Source: Nitrospinota bacterium (lineage in GTDB: Bacteria > UBA8248). From it: a stretch of 20,408 bases of DNA. Made by a program: the position numbers and the translations under genes. Each line of letters starts with the position of its first letter. Position 1 is the stretch's first letter. The notes under the pieces are model-generated. The model saw nothing but the letters and a program-made list of their open reading frames with translations, was not told the DNA's origin and did not search any database. Location: NCBI GenBank assembly GCA_003506735.1, contig DNYS01000096.1, positions 207 to 20,614 of the forward strand. The letters are read 5' to 3'. Shown piece after piece: positions 14,936 to 20,408 of the stretch.

Positions 14936-16092
14936 GCGCCCGAGGCGAGAATATGGACGGCGCAGGTGGCTCCCGAGCCCCCCAGGTTGTGCGCCAACCC
15001 CACCTCGGCCCCAGGGACCTGATGCGGGCCGGCGTCGCCGCGAAGCTGGAGCGCGATTTCGCATATCTGCGCCACCCCCGTCGCGCCCACCGGATGGCCC
15101 TTCGCCTTCAGCCCCCCGCTCGCGTTCACGGGCATGGCCCCCCCCAGGGCCGTCTCCCCCTCGCACGCGCCCCGGCCGCCCTCTCCCTTGCGGTAGAAGC
15201 CGATATCCTCGAGGGCCATGATTTCCGCGATGGTGAAGCAATCGTGCACCTCCGCCAGGTCGATATCCTCGGGCTGCATCCCCGCCCGCCGAAAGGCCTC
15301 CTCGGCCGCGCGGCAGGTGGATTGAAACCGCGTAATGTCGCTCTTGTCCGAAAGCGCCGGCACATCGGACGCCTGCGCCGAGGCGAGGACCCGGATCGGT
15401 TTCGGGTGCAGATCGGCTGCCATCTCACCCGGGCACAGGACCACCGCCGCCGCTCCATCGCTGATGGGAGAACAATCCAACAGGCAAATGGGGTCCGCCA
15501 CCGGCCGGGAGCCTAGCACCTCTTCGAGGGTGATCTTTATTTGAAGATGGGCGCCCGGATTGAGATAGCCATGCGCATGGTTCTTGACCGCAACCCTTGC
15601 CATGTCCTCGCGGGTAGTGCCGTACTCGTGCATATGCCTTCTCGCGATCAGGGCAAACAGAGCCGGAAAGGTGGCGCCGATGGAGGCTTCGCTTTCATAA
15701 TCCCCGGCGGCGGCGAGGATCTGCGCCGTCTCTCCGGTGGCGGCGCCAGTCATCTTCTCAACCCCGGCCACCAGGACCACATCGACCGCGCCCGAGGCGA
15801 TCGCCAGCACCCCTTGGCGCATCGCCAGCCCTCCCGACGCGCACGCCCCCTCGGCCCGGGTGCAGGGCACCGGCCCCAGACCCGCCGCGTGGGCGACCAT
15901 CGGGGCGAGGTGGTTTTGTCCCGTGAATGCGTGGCCGGCGAAATTGCCGAGAAAAAATGCCTCGACCCGATCCGGGCCGATTCCAGCATCCTCCATCGCC
16001 GTCCGGCAGGCCTCGGCGCCCAGGCGGACCGCGCTTTCGGGGCGCACCCCGAACGGGGTGATGCCGGCGCCGATGATGGATACGCTTCGCAT
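14932..16092 (-). CDS. SCP-x-type thiolase / acetyl-CoA acetyltransferase family protein
   Basis: A 386-residue thiolase-fold enzyme of the lipid-transfer/SCP-x group. The nucleophilic cysteine lies in EGACASGG (81-88, Cys84). The second active-site set is EVHDCFTIAE (281-290, His283), GGLKAKGHPVGATG (326-339, His333) and NLGGSGATCAVHIL (369-382, Cys377). All key residues are present, so it should be active in either condensation or thiolytic cleavage of beta-ketoacyl-CoA. The DUF35 partner overlaps its 3' end and a PaaK-like CoA ligase lies 17 bases upstream, which together suggest breakdown or assembly of an unusual acyl-CoA. GGAGAGG directly precedes ATG 16092. Reaction direction and substrate are unknown. 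Confidence 0.88.
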   Translation of the reverse strand: MRSVSIIGAGITPFGVRPESAVRLGAEACRTAMEDAGIGPDRVEAFFLGNFAGHAFTGQNHLAPMVAHAAGLGPVPCTRAEGACASGGLAMRQGVLAIASGAVDVVLVAGVEKMTGAATGETAQILAAAGDYESEASIGATFPALFALIARRHMHEYGTTREDMARVAVKNHAHGYLNPGAHLQIKITLEEVLGSRPVADPICLLDCSPISDGAAAVVLCPGEMAADLHPKPIRVLASAQASDVPALSDKSDITRFQSTCRAAEEAFRRAGMQPEDIDLAEVHDCFTIAEIMALEDIGFYRKGEGGRGACEGETALGGAMPVNASGGLKAKGHPVGATGVAQICEIALQLRGDAGPHQVPGAEVGLAHNLGGSGATCAVHILASGA

Positions 16093-16109
16093 GGCCTCTC
16101 CGGGAACGC

Positions 16110-17444
16110 TTATTTCTCTGAGTTCCGCGCATCGATAAAACGCTGGGCCTTGAATGTGGTCCGCTCAAACGAGCCGGGCGAGAGGATTTCGATCTCGGGC
16201 GTGACCTGGAGCTCCCCGCGGAGCTTTTCGCGAAGCACCGCCTCCAATCCGTCGGAGGTCCCCTCCCCGGCCGCCTCGGCGATCACCACGCACCGGTCCC
16301 GGCCCGTATCTTCTCCGGACCGGAGCTCGATGCGAAACTCGTTGCTCAATTCCGGAAAACTCCGAACCACGTCCTCGACCTGAACGGGATAAAACTTCGC
16401 ACCCCGGTAGATGATCAGGTCGTCGTGGCGGCCGAGAATTCCCCCGGGCGAGCGCCTGTGGGTTCGGCCACAGGAACTGGGCGCGCTTTCCAGGCACGCA
16501 TAGTCGTTCGTCCAGTAACGGAGCATCGGCGTCGCCTCCCGGGTGAGGTGGGTGATGACGAGAATCCCCACCTCGCCCTCGGCCACGGGCCTTCGCGTTT
16601 CCGGATCGAGCACCTCGATGAGGTGATGGTCCTCCGCCCAGATGAGGCCCGACTTCGCGACCGACTCGCTCGCGAACGTCGGCCCGATTTCTCCCAGGCC
16701 GTAATAATCGTAGGCATCGACGCCGAGGGCTCCTTCGATGCGCGATCGGGTGGCGGGATTTTGAGCGCCCGCCTCGCCGCCGAAGGCGCCGATCCGCAGG
16801 TTTTGCTCCCCCGGGTCCACCCCGCTCTCTCGGAGCTTTTCTCCGATATAGAGGCCAAAGCTCGGGGTGCTGAGAATGACGGTCGAGTCCATGGTCCGCA
16901 TGTAGAAGATCTGCCGCTCGGTCTGGGTGGCGCCGATGGGAATGACGAAGCAACCGATTTTCTGGGTGGCGTAGTGGACGCTCATCCCGGCCACCCAAAG
17001 CCCGTAGCTAAAGGCGTTCTGGACGATATCCTCCGGCCGCACTCCGAAGCTCCACATCGTCCGGGCGGTAAAGTCGGCAATGGTTTCGACATCCTTTCGG
17101 CTCCAGATGGTGCCCACCGGAACCCCCGTCGTCCCCGTCGAAGGATGGAGCTCCCCCCAGCTTTCGGGGGGCGCCACTGTGTAGCGCCCAAAGGGAGGGT
17201 GCGCCTTTTGCTCCTCGCGGAGCTCTTCTTTCGTGACGGGCGGGATTTTTTCGATGTCCCCGAGGGAGCGTATGCCGTCCGGCCCCACACCGGCCGCATC
17301 CAGGCGCTCTCGGTAAAACGCAGAGCCCTCGTAGCACCGGCGAACCTGCCGCTTCAGGCGCTCGAGCTGAAGGGCGGAGAGTTCATCCCGCCCCATCCGC
17401 TCGATGCGCTCATCCCAAAAATCGCCTCTCGCAGGATCGCCCAT
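16110..17444 (-). CDS. Phenylacetate-CoA-ligase-like adenylate-forming enzyme
   Basis: A 444-residue member of the PaaK branch of the acyl-adenylate superfamily, which activates an aryl or acyl acid with ATP and CoA. Visible parts: the FYRERLDAAGV segment near 43-53, P-loop-like STGTTGVPVG (102-111), core motif YYGLGEIGP (247-255), GRHDDLIIYRGAKFYP (338-353), and near the end TTFKAQRFID (429-438) with the catalytic lysine at K432. Length is typical of PaaK. ATG 17444 was chosen because homology starts with FWDERIERM soon after; the leader shows only a weak ribosome site, and a frame 20 residues longer has no homology support. It heads the thiolase-DUF35-regulator-glmU run. Phenylacetate itself is not implied, as no paa genes are nearby. 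Confidence 0.85.
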   Translation of the reverse strand: MGDPARGDFWDERIERMGRDELSALQLERLKRQVRRCYEGSAFYRERLDAAGVGPDGIRSLGDIEKIPPVTKEELREEQKAHPPFGRYTVAPPESWGELHPSTGTTGVPVGTIWSRKDVETIADFTARTMWSFGVRPEDIVQNAFSYGLWVAGMSVHYATQKIGCFVIPIGATQTERQIFYMRTMDSTVILSTPSFGLYIGEKLRESGVDPGEQNLRIGAFGGEAGAQNPATRSRIEGALGVDAYDYYGLGEIGPTFASESVAKSGLIWAEDHHLIEVLDPETRRPVAEGEVGILVITHLTREATPMLRYWTNDYACLESAPSSCGRTHRRSPGGILGRHDDLIIYRGAKFYPVQVEDVVRSFPELSNEFRIELRSGEDTGRDRCVVIAEAAGEGTSDGLEAVLREKLRGELQVTPEIEILSPGSFERTTFKAQRFIDARNSEK

Positions 17445-17801
17445 TAATTTTTGAACCCGCAAAAAAGATGTCCCGCGGAAGCGGCGCCGCCGCCGATGAG
17501 GCAATCGAATGGATGTACGGATTTTTCATCGTTCGAACGGTGCGCCGGCGAGCGCATGAAAAATACATCGGTGTGCATGACCCTCACCCGCGTTCGGAAT
17601 GATCCATTTTCCCGCGAAGAAAAAATCGTTCGCCGTGAAACGTCGAAAATCGGGTCCCCGGACAATCATTTCCATAGGAAAGCAGCTTTGGGTTTTCTGA
17701 TCCAGTTTGTTGAAGGATGACTCAAGCTAGCACAGGGACCTACCCCGATCAACAGATTTGACGAGGGCCGGGCAAAATTTTTCAGGAAAGGCAGGGAAGC
17801 T
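17445..17801. other. Intergenic region upstream of the CoA-ligase operon
   Basis: About 357 bases, visibly richer in A and T than the surrounding genes. Two short open frames, one per strand, lack any family resemblance and good start context. It holds the inverted-repeat cluster at 17512-17569. A weak promoter-like pair, TTGATC and TAGCTT spaced by 17 bases, reads on the minus strand around 17726-17754. I see no clear intrinsic terminator after the exonuclease gene that ends at 17802. Confidence 0.5.
17512..17569. repeat. Nested inverted repeats upstream of the CoA ligase
   Basis: ATTTTTCAT (17521-17529) and ATGAAAAAT (17556-17564) are perfect nine-base arms. They are extended outward by GATGT (17512-17516) and ACATC (17565-17569) after a four-base bulge. 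The 26-base interior contains two perfect palindromes, CGTTCGAACG (17530-17539) and CGCCGGCG (17543-17550). It lies 70-125 bases before the start at 17444. It may be a compound operator or a structured leader. Confidence 0.5.
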
Positions 17802-19679
17802 TCAGGCCGAAATGCAGGTGCCGGCGGCCTGGGGATTGGCCAGAGAGCGCATCAGGGTTTCGAGAACCTCTTCCAGGTCCAATTTCGGGGACAACTCCAG
17901 GATGAAACCGTCGATTAATTCGCGCCTTAGCCAGGCGGCGATGATGGCGGCCTCCTCCAGAGCCTCCTTGGCGGGCTCGCCGGTTTCGGCCTTGCCTCCG
18001 AAAAATACCGTCTGGGTCCGGGCCGCGAGCTCATCGATGGGCGGGGAGGCCAGGTCGAATTCAAACTCATCCACCAAAAGCCCGTCGCGGACGAAATAGC
18101 AAATCCGCTGCGCCATCGATTCCCCCGGCTCGATGATGACCAAATTCCGCCGCTCCACCGAGGGCCCTGAAAGAGACTGATTCTGGATCAGGTGGCGAAG
18201 CCGCCCCAGGTTCCGCTTGAGTTGGCCGGGAGTGGGTCCTTTCTTTTCCCAGGCTTTCTCAAGCAGTGTCAGCAAACCTTGATCGCTGGATCGGCGCAGC
18301 CGCCCTTCCAGAATCCGCTGGAGGCGATCGATCATCCGCCCGTACACGGCTGGGGAGATATCGATGGCCGATTCCGGGAGCGGCTCGGGCTCGCGGCCCT
18401 CCGCAGTCCTGGCCCCCCTCTGGACGCGCCGGAGGGGGAAAACGGAATGAATCGCGCCAAGCAGATCGCGTAGCTGGGCCTGTTTCCGGAACGGGCCGTA
18501 GTAGGCGCCTCCGTCCACCGCCAAATGGTTGACCGAATAGGCGCGGGGATATTTGCTCCCGAGGCTGATTTTGAGGAATCCTGTCCCACTCGCCTGCCCC
18601 GAGCCGTTCATCCCCTTCGAAGCGCGCCTCAGCCGGCTGGCCTGGATGGTCATCCCCAGTTCGCTTTCCATCGGGCGCGTCTCGACCTTCCGGACGGAGC
18701 GGATCTTTTGAATCAACTTCTTCGCCGAGCCGTTTTTGGGGTAAAAAATGTCGCGCACGGCCCGCTGAATATCGGGGGCCTTTCCCGAGAACACCGTTTC
18801 GCTCTTCTCGTTGAGGAGGCGGAACACCCCTCTTTTGGTGGGCAAATCCTTCAGGGTCGCGGGGTCGATGGAGACCCCCTCGGCGAGGAGCGGAGACTCC
18901 TTGCCCGAGACCTCCTGGTAGTCGAGCACGTCCTGAAGCGATTCCAGCCCGATCACCTGCGCCAGCCGGAGAAGGCGGACGATGATTTCGGCCGTTGTCC
19001 TCGCGTCGCCCAGCGCCCGGTGCCGGTCGTTGACCGAATCGTCCAGGCCGATGAAGGCGGAAAGCTCCGCCAGATTGTAGCGCCCCGCCTGCGGAAGAAG
19101 CCGCTGCGCCAGCTTGAAGGTGCACAATATCGGCGGGTCGATATCCCGGCCCAGATACTGATTCGCAAAATAACGAATGAAATGAAAATCGAAATTCGCG
19201 CAGTGCGCCACAAAGACGGTGCCGTCCAGAAAATTGAGAAACTTGGGGAGCACTTCGGTTAATTCCGGCTGATCCAGCACCATGGCATCCGTGATCCCCG
19301 TCAGGCGTACCACGCTCCAGGGGATTTCCCGGCCCGGATTGACCAGGTGATGGAACTCATCGATGACCTTGCCGTCGCGCACCTTGACCGCCGCCAACTC
19401 GGTGATCCGGTGCTGGGGGGGCCGGCCGCCGGTCGTTTCGATGTCCACTACCGAATAGGTGACGTCCGGAAGAAAACGTGACTTCAGGGCTGGATCGATC
19501 GCCTTCCAGCGCCCCTTGTCGTCCTGGGAAAAGTGGGGGTTCGATTCGAGGAGGGGCGCCAGGATGGCCTTTGCGGCATCCTCGCTTAACCCGTCAGCTT
19601 TGAGTATTTTACGTGCCAGATCGGAATAGGAAACAGGCTTTCCCTCTTGCTTGATCGCCCGGTAAATTATGTGTCTCAT
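17802..19679 (-). CDS. DnaQ-type exonuclease fused to UvrC-like region, with N-terminal winged-helix-like domain
   Basis: A 625-residue multidomain protein. Residues 1-62 resemble a HARE-HTH/winged-helix domain (YRAIKQEGKPVSYSDLARKIL). Residues 74-240 are a DEDDh 3'-5' exonuclease: VVDIETTG (77-84, D79/E81), AHCANFDFHFI (158-168, D164), and HRALGDA (220-226, H220/D225), all intact. From 278 follows a UvrC/Cho-like stretch. LPTKRGVFRLL and VFSGKA stand where GIY-YIG nucleases have PGVY and YVGKA, and the conserved arginine of the next helix is shifted or lost, so nuclease activity here is doubtful. GGAYYGPFRKQAQLRDLL (390-407) matches the UvrC segment after GIY-YIG. The UvrC RNase H-like endonuclease half is absent. 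Similar exonuclease-UvrC fusions occur in actinobacteria. The likely role is DNA repair. ATG 19679 has no clear Shine-Dalgarno, but a promoter lies close upstream. Confidence 0.82.
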   Translation of the reverse strand: MRHIIYRAIKQEGKPVSYSDLARKILKADGLSEDAAKAILAPLLESNPHFSQDDKGRWKAIDPALKSRFLPDVTYSVVDIETTGGRPPQHRITELAAVKVRDGKVIDEFHHLVNPGREIPWSVVRLTGITDAMVLDQPELTEVLPKFLNFLDGTVFVAHCANFDFHFIRYFANQYLGRDIDPPILCTFKLAQRLLPQAGRYNLAELSAFIGLDDSVNDRHRALGDARTTAEIIVRLLRLAQVIGLESLQDVLDYQEVSGKESPLLAEGVSIDPATLKDLPTKRGVFRLLNEKSETVFSGKAPDIQRAVRDIFYPKNGSAKKLIQKIRSVRKVETRPMESELGMTIQASRLRRASKGMNGSGQASGTGFLKISLGSKYPRAYSVNHLAVDGGAYYGPFRKQAQLRDLLGAIHSVFPLRRVQRGARTAEGREPEPLPESAIDISPAVYGRMIDRLQRILEGRLRRSSDQGLLTLLEKAWEKKGPTPGQLKRNLGRLRHLIQNQSLSGPSVERRNLVIIEPGESMAQRICYFVRDGLLVDEFEFDLASPPIDELAARTQTVFFGGKAETGEPAKEALEEAAIIAAWLRRELIDGFILELSPKLDLEEVLETLMRSLANPQAAGTCISA

Positions 19680-19725
19680 GAACGTAAAGGCAATTTACGG
19701 ATCAACGAGAAATGGGCGGCGCCAC

Positions 19726-19762
19726 CTGATAGGATAATATCAGAACCCCCCGTGTCATTCAA
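19726..19762 (-). promoter_or_regulatory. Sigma-70-type promoter with overlapping palindrome
   Basis: On the minus strand, TTGAAT (19762-19757) and TATTAT (19739-19734) are separated by exactly 17 bases. The predicted start near 19727 gives a leader of about 48 bases to ATG 19679. CTGATA (19726-19731) and TATCAG (19738-19743) form a perfect inverted repeat over the -10 and start region, where a repressor would block transcription. It would serve the exonuclease/UvrC fusion gene. Confidence 0.6.
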
Positions 19763-19797
19763 AGGTTCCGCCGCCTTAACGCGCCCTGGAGGGGCCG

Positions 19798-19813
19798 TGG
19801 CCGGATTCGGCCA
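19798..19813 (-). terminator. Stem-loop after the beta-propeller gene
   Basis: TGGCCG and CGGCCA form a perfect GC-rich six-base stem with a four-base loop, 21 bases past the stop codon of the YVTN gene. No T-run follows on the minus strand, so it is not a classical intrinsic terminator. It may mark a Rho-assisted or processed 3' end. Confidence 0.3.
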
Positions 19814-19834
19814 TATTCCGGTAGGATTCGCGGG

Positions 19835-20408
19835 TCAAGGCCCCAGCCGATCCGTCACCAAAAGGCCGGAGGGGCCCTTTCCGGCAGGGATATATTTGAG
19901 CACCCTATGGGCGCGGGCATCCAAAACCGCCACGGCATTCCTCCCCCGGAGGGATACGAAAGCAAACCGGCCATCCGCCGAAAAACCCACCACTCCAGGC
20001 CCTGGACCCACCGGAATCCGGGCGATTTCCGTCATGCGTTGCGTATCGACCACCGAAATGGTCCCATCCCCCAAATTGGTGATGTAGGAGACGCGCCCAT
20101 CCGGCCGGAAGGCGTTCGTCACCGGAATCCGGCCCACGGAGATGGTTTTCAGGAGGCTCAAATCCGCCGCGCCGGGGAAGGTGTTGGTGTTCCCCCGGGC
20201 GGTTTGCACCCACACCCGGTCCCCGCCGGGAGACACCCGGAACATGTGAGGCCAGCTTCCCCTCCCAAGGGAGATGCGCCTGGACACCTGAAAGGTCCGC
20301 AAATCGATCTGGGCCACGGTGTCCTGGTTGCGCTCGGGGGTGAATACATAACGCCCGTCCGGGGTCGTGTCCAAGTCGCAGGGAAACGCGCCCGTCGGTA
20401 TCCGCCTG
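19835..20408 (-). CDS. YVTN-type beta-propeller repeat protein (5' end outside window)
   Basis: The last 190 or so residues of a protein whose start lies beyond the right edge. The frame is open to 20408, so the TTG at 20374 is not taken as a start. The sequence is a series of propeller blades: TTPDGRYVFTPERNQDTVAQID, then VSPGGDRVWV, FRPDGRVSYITNLGDGTISVVD, FSADGRFAFVSLRGRNAVAVLD, each followed by a V/I-P-x-G-x-x-P type turn such as IPVGPGPGVVGF. These surrogate-lactonase/YVTN propellers are usually secreted or periplasmic binding or oxidoreductase-associated proteins. With the N-terminus missing, signal peptide and function cannot be judged. It is co-directional with the exonuclease gene but separated from it by 155 bases that hold a promoter. 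Confidence 0.8.
   Translation of the reverse strand, partial: RRIPTGAFPCDLDTTPDGRYVFTPERNQDTVAQIDLRTFQVSRRISLGRGSWPHMFRVSPGGDRVWVQTARGNTNTFPGAADLSLLKTISVGRIPVTNAFRPDGRVSYITNLGDGTISVVDTQRMTEIARIPVGPGPGVVGFSADGRFAFVSLRGRNAVAVLDARAHRVLKYIPAGKGPSGLLVTDRLGP

Noticed and set aside
14936..15241. N-terminal extension of the DUF35 gene
   Set aside because: Arg/Gly-rich sequence overlapping the thiolase active-site region; the zinc ribbon begins just after ATG 14935.
17451..17720. Possible 89-residue plus-strand gene in the large intergenic gap
   Set aside because: No family resemblance, no ribosome site, and it crosses the inverted repeats.
20372..20374. TTG at 20374 as the start of the beta-propeller gene
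   Set aside because: The frame stays open with propeller-like sequence to the window edge, so the gene begins outside the window.
1..20408. Mobile elements, CRISPR arrays, tRNA or rRNA genes
   Set aside because: No long terminal repeats, transposase motifs, regularly spaced repeats or tRNA-like cloverleaf sequences were found on reading.

Overview
The window is GC-rich bacterial chromosome, tightly packed, with almost every gene on the minus strand. Only one gene is clearly on the plus strand, a degenerate GGDEF protein at 274-807. From 17444 down to 804 runs an almost unbroken co-directional array with many ATGA or short overlaps. The gene set (UbiA/UbiD/UbiE quinone enzymes, UvrD/PcrA, GatC, complete UDP-GlcNAc synthesis, a lipid-type thiolase with DUF35 partner, an NtrC-family regulator) suggests an uncultured Gram-negative-type lineage of the Desulfobacterota / Tectomicrobia / NC10 sort. 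That placement is inference from gene content only. I see no mobile element, CRISPR array, rRNA or tRNA.

Layout in transcription order of the minus strand: (1) 20408-19835, the 3' part of a YVTN-type beta-propeller protein. (2) 19679-17802, an unusual three-part protein: winged-helix-like N-terminus, DnaQ-type DEDDh exonuclease, and degenerate UvrC-like GIY-YIG region. It is preceded by a good sigma-70 promoter that overlaps a palindrome. (3) A roughly 360-base non-coding stretch with an inverted repeat. (4) 17444-14579, an acyl-CoA module: PaaK-like CoA ligase, SCP-x-type thiolase, DUF35 zinc-ribbon/OB protein. (5) 14586-13189, a degenerate NtrC-type regulator, followed 5 bases later by (6) a stand-alone GlmU uridylyltransferase domain.

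(7) 12310-6569 begins with a perfect extended -10 promoter and encodes a GlmU-shaped protein with substituted catalytic residues in both domains, then GlmS, a GlmM-type phosphohexomutase with an extra C-terminal domain, and a stand-alone left-handed beta-helix acetyltransferase. Items 6 and 7 together supply every step from fructose-6-phosphate to UDP-GlcNAc, but with GlmU split into separate genes and a third GlmU-like protein that looks catalytically impaired. (8) PcrA/UvrD helicase, linked by ATGA overlap to the acetyltransferase gene. (9) gatC, ubiD, ubiA, ubiE, with a promoter of their own in front of gatC; this is a late quinone-synthesis operon led by an orphan GatC. It ends tail-to-tail with the plus-strand GGDEF gene, the two stop codons sharing one CTAG.

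The most interesting points are the split UDP-GlcNAc pathway with its degenerate GlmU paralogue, the GGDEF domain that has lost its catalytic motif but kept the RxxD inhibitory-site motif, the NtrC-like regulator without Walker A lysine or GAFTGA loop, and the exonuclease/UvrC fusion.
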